Shown: positions 1-6,066, counted from the first letter of the stretch. The stretch: 6,638 nt of DNA from Candidatus Bathyarchaeota archaeon (GCA_005888695.1 VBBH01000044.1:1-6638), one strand, 5' to 3'. The notes: a model not told the origin generated them from the letters alone. Program-made: numbers and translations.

Positions 1-344
1 CTGTAGTCTTAGTCTTGGCCGATACGGAGACCCACGAGGATCGAGGTCGGATCAGAAATGCTCTGGAGACTGCAACGGAATTCAAAGATGCGGGAGACGA
101 TATCAAACTGATCTTTGATGGGGCTGGAACAAAATGGATTCCAGAAATCTCAAAGCAGGACAATAAGTATAATGAACTCTACGCGGGGTTGAAGGACAGA
201 TCTCTAGCCTGCAAGTACTGCGCCGCGTCTTTCGGTGTGACTACAGGGATCCAGGATGCGGGCGTTCCTCTGCTTGATGAATACCACGGTCATCCTAGCC
301 TCAGAAAATTGGTCTCGCATGGGTATCAAATAATTTCGTTCTAG
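1..344 (+). CDS. DsrE-family (sulfur-relay-like) protein, 5' partial
   Basis: The reading frame is open to the left edge (codons from base 3 on), and the hydrophobic residues before the TTG at 15 (VVLVLADTETHE) look like the first beta strand of a DsrE/YchN-like fold. The true start is therefore probably outside the window and the TTG is internal. Further family-like features are the LIFDGAGTKWI segment and a C-terminal region with a CKYC motif (Cys 66 and 69 counted from the TTG) followed by AASFGV, then LLDEYHGHPSL and SHGYQIISF. DsrE-family proteins are small cytosolic proteins, often oligomeric, that in some systems carry sulfur on cysteine; the archaeal single-domain members are mostly uncharacterised. 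The two cysteines could form a redox pair or bind sulfur, which is inference. It lies on the same strand as the ATPase genes but about 205 bases upstream, so it is probably transcribed separately. I am fairly sure of the family and not of the substrate. Confidence 0.75.
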   Translation, partial: VVLVLADTETHEDRGRIRNALETATEFKDAGDDIKLIFDGAGTKWIPEISKQDNKYNELYAGLKDRSLACKYCAASFGVTTGIQDAGVPLLDEYHGHPSLRKLVSHGYQIISF

Positions 345-455
345 CTGCCTATGCAGTCATTAGAGGCCTGGAGAGCTAGTCTTGAAGGCTGCGATTGCCT
401 TTTCCCAACTTCGATGTTCACCGTTCTTACGGCGCCAGTGTTAGGCATGGTCCAC

Positions 456-468
456 TTCTCGTCGAGAA
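456..468. promoter_or_regulatory. odd-length perfect dyad, possible operator
   Basis: TTCTCG and CGAGAA flank a single central T, giving a perfect 13-base dyad in the spacer between the DsrE gene and the small gene. It lies about 45 bases upstream of the candidate TATA box. It could be a regulator site or a chance palindrome; nothing else in the spacer 345-508 looks like a gene or RNA. Confidence 0.2.
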
Positions 469-508
469 ACAATCTCTAGATTAATGCGTTTAGCGCCTTG
501 TGTAGGCA

Positions 509-518
509 TCTATTTTAG
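509..518 (+). promoter_or_regulatory. candidate TATA box for the small gene/ArsA operon
   Basis: The AT-rich stretch TCTATTTTAG is centred about 36 bases upstream of the ATG at 550. With the usual archaeal spacing of about 26 bases, transcription would begin near 540 and leave a leader of about 10 bases. This is by-eye recognition; the match is moderate. Confidence 0.35.
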
Positions 519-549
519 CAACGTAGGTCCGTTGTCTTACTCGAGAGAG

Positions 550-837
550 ATGGGAAAGAAGGAAGAGCCGAAGGGAGAGAAGAAGCAGAGCGAGGTTGCG
601 AAGGCTGCAAAGGGACTCTTCTATGGCATGGCTCTGCATGGAATGGTAACCTACGCGTTGAGGCTGAGAATGCACATGGAGAACCTGTTCATGCTTATCA
701 CAATGGGTGACATGCTCGGCATACCTGTACTGCCGCCCTACTACAGTCTCAGGCTTCTCCCCTACGCGGTCCCGTCTCTGAAGACATGGAAGCAGACACT
801 GCTCAGGGATCGGGACATTACCGACTCGTTGTACTAG
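550..837 (+). CDS. small methionine-rich hypothetical protein upstream of the ArsA pair
   Basis: A 95-residue protein I do not recognise. The frame could begin at ATG 484, but the extra N-terminal residues look unlike coding sequence, and the ATG at 550 sits about 10 bases after the predicted transcription start, so I chose 550. Residues 1-22 are highly charged and lysine/glutamate-rich. Residues 23-75 are hydrophobic to amphipathic and contain seven of the eight methionines, ending in a proline/tyrosine/leucine-rich stretch (GIPVLPPYYSLRLLPY). The hydrophobic part is interrupted by Arg, His and Asp, so it is not a clean membrane span; a peripheral or groove-binding helix is as likely. The stop is 20 bases before ArsA1, and aag/gag/ctc-type codon use matches the two ATPases, so co-transcription is likely. 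A role as accessory partner of the ATPases is inference from position only. Confidence 0.7.
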   Translation: MGKKEEPKGEKKQSEVAKAAKGLFYGMALHGMVTYALRLRMHMENLFMLITMGDMLGIPVLPPYYSLRLLPYAVPSLKTWKQTLLRDRDITDSLY

Positions 838-857
838 GGAGTTGTCGACGGACGGCC

Positions 858-1853
858 ATGAGCGCTGCTACCAGAGCAGGCATGGCCGACTACTTTGCAT
901 CTAACCCCGACGTCAAGTACATTCTCTTCGGTGGCAAGGGCGGGCTGGGCAAGACAACTCTCTCAGCGGCAACCGCCTACTGGCTAGCGAGTAGAGGAAA
1001 GAAGGTCTGCGTTTTTTCGACTGATCCTCAGGCCAGCCTCTCGGACATTTTCGAGAAGAAGATCTTCGGCCATGGAGAGGTCGAACTCGCCGCGAACCTC
1101 TATGCTGTTGAGATCGACGCTGATCAGAGAATCGCAGAGTATCAGGAGGAGATTAGGAAGAAGATCAAGGACATGTACAAGATGGAAACGATCCCCGAGG
1201 AGGTGGAGGATTACATCAACTCGTCCGCCGCTGAGCCAGCGATGGCGGAGTCAGCCACGTTCGATGCCATGGTTGAGCTGATGACCGCCGGCAAATTCGA
1301 CTACTACGTGTTCGACATGATGCCCCATGGGCACGCTATAAGATTCCTTGGCATGGCCGACATTCTAGACCAGTGGGTCGAGAAGATTGTCAGCGTGAGG
1401 AAGAAAGCTGGGGAGTATGGCGAGGCCGCTACTGTTATGGGCAGCAAGGGAAGCCTCGCCCAAGAAGATCTTGTCCTGAAAGAGCTAGAGTACATCAGGG
1501 GGCGTCTCGACTTTGTCAGCACAATGGTCCGCGACCGAAAACACACCGCGTTCTTCTACGTGCTAATCCCCGAACTAATGCCTATTCTAGACACACGGAA
1601 AGCACTGGAGATGTTCAGGGAGTTTAACGTAACAGTGAGCGGAGTCGTAGTAAACCAAGTATATCCCAAGGAGTTGAAGGACCAGACGGATGTTCCAGGC
1701 TTCTTGAAGAACAAGATATCTTCACAACAAGAACACCTTCAACAGATTCAGCGAGAGTTCGGGAGCCTCATCAGAGGAATCGTACCGATGCTTGACCGAG
1801 AGCCGAAAGGTCTGCAGATGATATCAAACGTAGCAAACATACTCTACGGATAA
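858..1853 (+). CDS. ArsA/Get3-family ATPase, first of a tandem pair (ArsA1)
   Basis: A 331-residue SIMIBI-class ATPase of the ArsA/Get3 (TRC40) family, of normal length for a single-domain member. The deviant Walker A GGKGGLGKTT is at residues 25-34 with signature Lys27. Switch I is STDPQASLSD (Asp56 kept, but Gln58-Ala59 replace the usual Ala-His). Switch II is DMMPHGHAIR (Asp153 kept, Met-Met in place of Thr-Ala). VNQVYP at 266-271 matches the family's adenine-contact asparagine segment. The only cysteine is Cys51, so the arsenite-binding cysteines of ArsA and the CxxC zinc site of yeast Get3 are both absent. I chose ATG 858; ATG 882 is also possible and keeps the whole domain. No good Shine-Dalgarno is visible. 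It follows the small gene by 20 bases and precedes ArsA2 by 6. Family members target tail-anchored proteins or drive arsenite export; the missing cysteines argue against arsenite. Confidence 0.93.
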   Translation: MSAATRAGMADYFASNPDVKYILFGGKGGLGKTTLSAATAYWLASRGKKVCVFSTDPQASLSDIFEKKIFGHGEVELAANLYAVEIDADQRIAEYQEEIRKKIKDMYKMETIPEEVEDYINSSAAEPAMAESATFDAMVELMTAGKFDYYVFDMMPHGHAIRFLGMADILDQWVEKIVSVRKKAGEYGEAATVMGSKGSLAQEDLVLKELEYIRGRLDFVSTMVRDRKHTAFFYVLIPELMPILDTRKALEMFREFNVTVSGVVVNQVYPKELKDQTDVPGFLKNKISSQQEHLQQIQREFGSLIRGIVPMLDREPKGLQMISNVANILYG

Positions 1854-1859
1854 GTAACC

Positions 1860-2882
1860 ATGGAGACAGCCAAGCCGGACCAATCATTCTCTTCTTTCAT
1901 CTCGGGAAAGAAGGAACTGAAGTATCTCTTCTTCGGCGGAAAGGGAGGAGTTGGCAAGACAGCACTAGCCGGCGCAACAGCCTACTATCTCTCCGAGATG
2001 CTCGGAAAGAAGACTCTGATCTCCTCCACCAATCCAGTCCACAGCCTCTCAAGCCTCTTCGGACAAGATCTCTGGAAGAAGGGGACGAGGAAGATTGAAG
2101 GAACCAAAAACCTCTACGCTGACGAGATAGACATCTCCTCAACCATAGAGAGGTACAAACGCGAGATCAAAGACCGGCTCGTCCAGTTTCTAAAGTTCGC
2201 AGACATCCCCATTGATGTTGAGCCGTTTATCGAGATCGCCACGACGAATCCTTCCTTCGAGGAGTCAGCGATGTTCGATGATATGGTTGACCTAATCCTG
2301 AGCGGAAAGTATGACGCGTACGTCTTCGACACGGCACCAGTAGCGCACACGTACAGACTGCTGGGCATGTCCAAGGTCTACAACCTCTGGCTCAACAAGA
2401 TGATCAAGAGCCGAGAAGAGTCAATGTCTCTGCGCACAAAGCTCTCCTTCCGGAAAGAGAAGATAGTTCAGGAGCTGAAGAAGGACCCACTCCTAATCTC
2501 GCTGGCAGGAACCAAGAAGAAGACGGAGGAGGCCAGAAGAATCCTCATCGACTCGGAGAGGACCGCATTCTTTTTCGTAACCTTGCCACTCGCCCTCCCC
2601 ATCGCGGTGATCGAACGGTTCATCACATGGGTCCAAGCCTTCCAGATTCCCATCGGAGGAGTCATCGTCAACGAAGTTATTCCAACCGTTGACATCGAAA
2701 AATTATCGCCGTATGTTGCCAACCGAATGGCTGAACAAGCTGGATATTTGAAACAGGCTGAACAGAAATTTCCGGGAATGATAAGGGCAGTCTTACCATT
2801 GTACGATAAGGAAGTTAACGGCCTCGATATGGTCTCTAAAATGGCTCAAAGCCTGTCTTTAGGCTCAGAAACAAGATTCTGA
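1860..2882 (+). CDS. ArsA/Get3-family ATPase, second of a tandem pair (ArsA2), switch I Asp replaced by Asn
   Basis: A 340-residue paralogue of the preceding gene. Walker A is GGKGGVGKTA at residues 26-35 (signature Lys28; the last Thr is Ala). Switch I reads STNPVHSLSS: Asn58 (codon AAT at 2031) stands where the family has the catalytic Asp, and Ser replaces the second Asp. Switch II DTAPVAHTYR (Asp157) is nearly canonical except that Gly of the PTGH motif is Ala162. VNEVIP at 270-275 is the adenine-contact segment. There is no cysteine anywhere, so thiol metal binding is ruled out. In yeast Get3 the equivalent D57N change still binds ATP but hydrolyses it poorly, so this subunit may be a regulatory, ATP-locked half of a heterodimer with ArsA1 (inference). 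ATG 1860 is 6 bases after the ArsA1 stop, consistent with translational coupling. Codon choice changes in roughly the last 190 bases. Confidence 0.93.
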   Translation: METAKPDQSFSSFISGKKELKYLFFGGKGGVGKTALAGATAYYLSEMLGKKTLISSTNPVHSLSSLFGQDLWKKGTRKIEGTKNLYADEIDISSTIERYKREIKDRLVQFLKFADIPIDVEPFIEIATTNPSFEESAMFDDMVDLILSGKYDAYVFDTAPVAHTYRLLGMSKVYNLWLNKMIKSREESMSLRTKLSFRKEKIVQELKKDPLLISLAGTKKKTEEARRILIDSERTAFFFVTLPLALPIAVIERFITWVQAFQIPIGGVIVNEVIPTVDIEKLSPYVANRMAEQAGYLKQAEQKFPGMIRAVLPLYDKEVNGLDMVSKMAQSLSLGSETRF

Positions 2883-2904
2883 ACGGTTTCTCGCTTATTA
2901 CGCC

Positions 2905-2942
2905 TTATAACGGGTCAATTTGCTCCGGTATTCTTATATTTT
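2905..2942 (+). promoter_or_regulatory. tandem TATA-like boxes upstream of cstA
   Basis: TTATAA at 2905-2910 and the stronger TTATATTTT at 2934-2942 lie in the 89-base gap after ArsA2. The second is centred about 26 bases before position 2963, so it would place transcription start about 9 bases ahead of the TTG at 2972 and supports that start codon. It also marks a new transcription unit separate from the ATPases. Confidence 0.6.
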
Positions 2943-2946
2943 CGCC

Positions 2947-2957
2947 GGCAAGTTGCC
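2947..2957. promoter_or_regulatory. dyad between TATA box and cstA start, possible operator
   Basis: GGCAA and TTGCC flank a central G, just downstream of the TATA box and before the predicted transcription start. A regulator bound here would block transcription factor B or polymerase. The arms are only 5 bp, so chance is a real alternative. Confidence 0.25.
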
Positions 2958-2971
2958 TGCACGATTCTAGA

Positions 2972-4777
2972 TTGTATGAATCGCTCATAGTAATGCTGAG
3001 CGGTATCGTCGTCTATAGTATCGTCTATCAGTTCTACGTGAAATGGTTCGATCGAAGTGTCGTGCAGTCTGACCCCAATCGTCCCACGCCTGCGCATACG
3101 TACATGGATGGTGTCGAGTTCTTTCCCTCAAACAAGTATGTTATGCTGGGTTGGCACTGGAAGAGCATCGCCGCGCTCGGACCAGTTACAGGTCCTGCGT
3201 TAGCGATAGTCTGGGGATGGTTGCCCGGATTTCTCTGGATACTGATCGGAAATTCTTTGTTGGGATGGTTGCACGATTACAATTCGATGGTCTCATCCGT
3301 AAGAAACGAAGGCGCGTCTCTTGGACCTTTAACGTACCAGTTGATAGGAACTAGGGCGCGAAAGGTCCTTGTTGCCTTTCTCGCGTTCTACTCGATTCTC
3401 ATCTTCTCAGCTTTCTTGGGAGCGCTTCTTCCCGTAGTGAAGGGCTCGGGTGCGGGAGGTGCGGCTGCGATGGTATCTTTCCTTCTAATCGCTGTAATAG
3501 GAGTCGCGTCTGGCTATGCAATATTCAGGGCCAAGGTCAATGTTGTTGCAGTTACCGGAATTTCTCTCGCAATGGTTGCGCTAGCTGTTTATCTCAGCCA
3601 GGTCGTGTTTGGGAGCGCGATCAACTCAGCATTCGTCTCTGCTGTGCCGGATGCCCAGTTGCAGGAGGATATCTTACTGATCACCATGCTAGGGTTCAGT
3701 TTTCTCGGAGCAGTCTTACCATTATGGAGTTTCGCTATGCCGATAAACTATCTGGGTTTTTACGTTGCCTACTTCGTGATTGCGGCAATCATAGGAAGCT
3801 CGTTCGTTGCACCTCAGACTTTTGCTCAGCCCCTCTTCACCAACTGGTTTGCACCTGTCGCCATAGGCGCTGGATCCGGGCTAATTAGTACCATCTCGTT
3901 TCCATTATGGCCTCTTCTCTTCGTTACGATAGCCTGCGGTGCGTGTTCGGGTTGGCATGGCCTAATTGGATCATCACTTTCATCCAAGCAGCTGGACAAT
4001 GAGGCAGACGCCCACTTCGTAGGCGGAGGTGGGATGCTGCTTGAAGGGATTCTGGGCCTGACCTCGGTCGTAGCTGTGGGAGCTCTTTCTTCGACGAAAG
4101 GTGGTGCGCTATCGCTCTATGTGAGCGGTGGAGCCAAGTATCTTAGCAACCTGCTGATCCCGTCAGCCGCGTCGATCGCGATCATGGCCCTTATGGTTCT
4201 GATACTGGGGCTTACATTGACCCAGCTAGCCCTCCGGTTTGCGAGGCTGGCCATCTCAGAGATGGTTGGCGTACGCTTTCTCAAGAACATCTACGCCACT
4301 TCGATCATAGTGTCGATAATCACGTTCGTTCTTACGAGCACGAGATTCAGCGCTCCTTGGGGTTTCATCTGGACCCTGTTCGGTGGCTCCAACCAGCTCC
4401 TTGCGGGTGTAACCCTCCTTGTCACCACACTATGGCTCGCAAAGATCAGGAGGACAACATTACTGACTGGCATACCAGCAATATTCATGCTTGGCACAAC
4501 CATTGTTGCCTTAGGCTATACTGCCTATGCAACGCTTGACATTGCAGTTACAACTAGCACGCCGCTGAAGGTTTACGGAAATGCGGTTGCGGGCGGAATC
4601 GCTGTAATACTGACAATTCTCGGACTGGTGCTGTCATACGATGGTTTTCAGGCCTACCGGCGTATCAGAGTCGGGCCAGCGAGCACATCGGGTTTGACTC
4701 CAGGACCGACGCTTACAAGGGCTGCGGAAGCAGAGACGCCGCAGCCTACGCTCACTAGCGAGTTCCCTGAAACTTAG
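2972..4777 (+). CDS. cstA: CstA-family carbon starvation/peptide transporter
   Basis: A 601-residue polytopic membrane protein with roughly 16 hydrophobic segments, shorter than the E. coli protein (about 700) because a large loop in the C-terminal half is missing. Family signatures: DGVEFFPSNK at 46-55, GWHWKSIAALGPVTGPALA at 60-78, HDYNSM at 101-106, VTIACGACSGWHGLIGSS at 318-335, GGGGMLLE at 351-358 and LFGGSNQLLAGVTL at 469-482. Bacterial CstA is implicated in uptake of peptides or pyruvate during carbon limitation; the substrate here cannot be read from sequence. The C-terminal 35 residues are a Thr/Pro/Glu-rich hydrophilic tail, probably disordered. I chose TTG 2972 because the TATA box puts the transcription start about 9 bases before it and the first membrane helix begins at once; ATG 2993 is the alternative and would shorten that helix. 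The gene probably leads a unit with the following 214-residue protein. Confidence 0.93.
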   Translation: MYESLIVMLSGIVVYSIVYQFYVKWFDRSVVQSDPNRPTPAHTYMDGVEFFPSNKYVMLGWHWKSIAALGPVTGPALAIVWGWLPGFLWILIGNSLLGWLHDYNSMVSSVRNEGASLGPLTYQLIGTRARKVLVAFLAFYSILIFSAFLGALLPVVKGSGAGGAAAMVSFLLIAVIGVASGYAIFRAKVNVVAVTGISLAMVALAVYLSQVVFGSAINSAFVSAVPDAQLQEDILLITMLGFSFLGAVLPLWSFAMPINYLGFYVAYFVIAAIIGSSFVAPQTFAQPLFTNWFAPVAIGAGSGLISTISFPLWPLLFVTIACGACSGWHGLIGSSLSSKQLDNEADAHFVGGGGMLLEGILGLTSVVAVGALSSTKGGALSLYVSGGAKYLSNLLIPSAASIAIMALMVLILGLTLTQLALRFARLAISEMVGVRFLKNIYATSIIVSIITFVLTSTRFSAPWGFIWTLFGGSNQLLAGVTLLVTTLWLAKIRRTTLLTGIPAIFMLGTTIVALGYTAYATLDIAVTTSTPLKVYGNAVAGGIAVILTILGLVLSYDGFQAYRRIRVGPASTSGLTPGPTLTRAAEAETPQPTLTSEFPET

Positions 4778-4815
4778 ATAACACCCCTGCACAGCGGAAC
4801 TTCTAGTTACTCGTC

Positions 4816-5460
4816 TTGGCCTTCGTCTTCTCAGATATCGAAGTTGTCGCGGCTCTAGCCACTGTCCTTGTAGTCGTTTATTTTCTCGGGTCCTACTGGA
4901 AGCATAGGACCCTCAGAAGATATGCTCATTGGTTTGACAGTAGATTCTCCCAGAAGGCCAAGGTGAAATTTGCATCGTTCGGACATGCGGGCCTTAGAAT
5001 CAAGTGTCAGATGAACAATTCCTCTGATGGTTTCAAAGAGCTAGAATTCGCGTTAACGCTGGGTGCAAGAGAGAATCTGATCTACTATCCCTATGCATTG
5101 ATCACGAGGGACCATGACAAACTCAACTGCTGGGCTACCCTAACCGACCCAGTAAAATTCCAGGTTGAGATTACGAGACAGAGAAAGAAGGTGAAGCTCA
5201 CTTGGGAGACGGCAGGCACGGAAGAGGTCAAGATCCCAGAACTCAGCGAGCTGGGATACTGGGTTTATTCAATGGGTGTTGATTTTGCGAGCCAATTTGT
5301 TAAGAGAACTAGTTTAGCTGCGAGACTGAGAGACCTAAACACTGTTGATTCTCTGATGCTTGAGGAAGAGCCGTCGAGGCTTCACCTTGTAGCGAAGCTG
5401 CGCATTGATGACCTGGCGAAGACGATTGAGCTTATCTCTCTGGTTGGACGATCGATCTAA
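4816..5460 (+). CDS. hypothetical protein with one N-terminal membrane segment, downstream of cstA
   Basis: A 214-residue protein of a family I do not recognise. Residues about 8-26 (IEVVAALATVLVVVYFLGS) form one hydrophobic helix, followed by a positively charged stretch (KHRTLRRYAHWFDSR) that by the positive-inside rule would put the remaining 170 residues in the cytoplasm. That part alternates short beta-like stretches (KFASFGHAGLRIKCQM, LEFALTLGA, KFQVEITRQRKKVKLTW) with a more helical C-terminus, suggesting a compact beta-rich domain. No catalytic motif is visible. An in-frame stop at 4804-4806 leaves TTG 4816 as the only usable start that keeps the helix. The gene begins 38 bases after cstA on the same strand, so it may be its partner or merely its neighbour; an AT-rich CTTAGATAAC at about 4773-4782 could be a separate promoter. 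Confidence 0.8.
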   Translation: MAFVFSDIEVVAALATVLVVVYFLGSYWKHRTLRRYAHWFDSRFSQKAKVKFASFGHAGLRIKCQMNNSSDGFKELEFALTLGARENLIYYPYALITRDHDKLNCWATLTDPVKFQVEITRQRKKVKLTWETAGTEEVKIPELSELGYWVYSMGVDFASQFVKRTSLAARLRDLNTVDSLMLEEEPSRLHLVAKLRIDDLAKTIELISLVGRSI

Positions 5461-5900
5461 TGAGAAGCCTCGGTTGAGGCTATTCGGCCGTACTCCAACG
5501 CTTCCTGTATCCTCGCTCTCAGCTCTTCATAGTCAGGAATTTTGCTGAATACTCTGCTTCCTTGAATCAAGATGCATGGGGTTCTCATGATTCGGTGCCT
5601 GATCGATAACCAGACCCCCTGCGGGGACATCGAGTCCACTGGGTCGAATATGACTGCCTCGCCGAACTCTGCCTTGAGCTTCTGCGCCATCTCTGAGAGC
5701 TGGAAGTACTGTTTCTTTACGTCCTCCGGATAGCTTTCTAGCTGTTCCGAGTAGGGAGACATTGCTGTCGCATGCATGACCTCCATGCAGTGTTGACAGT
5801 GAGCGAATAGTGTGGGCATGATGCCGACAAAAGTAACCCTCAGAGGACTGAACGTCTTTGGCAACGAGAAACCCCGGCACCGCGATACTGTCTTCTCCAT
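5457..5900 (-). CDS. thioredoxin-fold protein with CxxC active site
   Basis: A 147-residue protein when started at the ATG at 5900. After a first strand RVTFVGIMPT (21-30) comes HCQHC with Cys35 and Cys38, the CxxC at the start of the first helix of a thioredoxin fold. Next are a long helical stretch, a strand (EAVIFDPVDS), and RTPCILIQG with Thr107-Pro108 as the expected cis-proline, then a hairpin strand and a final helix (PDYEELRARIQEALEYG). The architecture fits a cytosolic thiol-disulfide or glutaredoxin-like protein; no signal peptide or membrane helix is seen, and the partner is unknown. The His-Cys-Gln-His-Cys setting could also bind a metal. The start is uncertain: a TATA box at 5906-5912 predicts transcription from about 5883, downstream of this ATG, which favours TTG 5864 (135 residues). 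The 3' end overlaps the convergent neighbour by 4 bases. Confidence 0.8.
   Translation of the reverse strand: MEKTVSRCRGFSLPKTFSPLRVTFVGIMPTLFAHCQHCMEVMHATAMSPYSEQLESYPEDVKKQYFQLSEMAQKLKAEFGEAVIFDPVDSMSPQGVWLSIRHRIMRTPCILIQGSRVFSKIPDYEELRARIQEALEYGRIASTEASH
5466..5481. terminator. short inverted repeat at the convergent gene junction
   Basis: AGCCTC and GAGGCT flank a GGTT loop, forming a 6-bp stem directly after the stop of the 4816-5460 gene and inside the last codons of the minus-strand thioredoxin-fold gene. It may help end one or both transcripts. No T-run follows on the plus strand, so intrinsic termination is uncertain. Confidence 0.35.
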
Positions 5901-5905
5901 CCAAG

Positions 5906-5912
5906 AATATAA
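5906..5912 (-). promoter_or_regulatory. TATA box for the thioredoxin-fold gene
   Basis: Read on the minus strand the sequence is TTATATT in GC-richer surroundings. Standard archaeal spacing puts transcription start near 5883, inside the longest reading frame, and supports a downstream translation start at TTG 5864. Confidence 0.55.
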
Positions 5913-6025
5913 GCGCTCATCAAAAACATGTCAGGCATTGAACCACGACAGAACCCGAAATCCAAGCCGCCGCAGGGAATTCGGATTCTTCGGTCTGACT
6001 CCACAATCCCGGTGTGGCCAAAGGT

Positions 6026-6035
6026 CTTTTATTCT
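6026..6035 (+). promoter_or_regulatory. candidate TATA box for the RAM-domain gene
   Basis: CTTTTATTCT, centred near 6030, would start transcription near 6056, about 11 bases before the GTG at 6067. Together with the minus-strand TATA box this makes 5901-6066 a divergent promoter region; I see no gene within it. Confidence 0.4.
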
Positions 6036-6066
6036 TGCTGGCGGAGGCTACGGAAAGTGTTAAGAA

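Noticed and set aside
345..483. Possible RNA gene in the spacer after the DsrE gene
   Set aside because: Only short imperfect inverted repeats (for example CTAGCT at 341-346 and AGCTAG at 374-379); no tRNA cloverleaf or C/D-box layout could be assembled.
484..549. N-terminal extension of the small gene to ATG 484
   Set aside because: The added residues lack the codon bias of the gene and would lie upstream of the predicted transcription start near 540.
786..857. N-terminal extension of ArsA1 to ATG 786
   Set aside because: It would overlap the small gene by 52 bases and adds residues with no counterpart in the ArsA/Get3 family.
475..2973. Shared octamer TCTAGATT at 475-482 and 2966-2973 near gene starts
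   Set aside because: Too short, different distance to the TATA boxes, and not repeated at the other promoters.
2788..3724. 14-base direct repeat GCAGTCTTACCATT at 2788 and 3711
   Set aside because: Both copies encode the same short Ala-Val-Leu-Pro-Leu stretch in unrelated proteins; no flanking similarity, so probably coincidence.
5533..5904. Minus-strand reading frame of 123 codons
   Set aside because: It overlaps the thioredoxin-fold gene in another frame and shows no family signature, while the competing frame has CxxC, cis-Pro and proper secondary structure.
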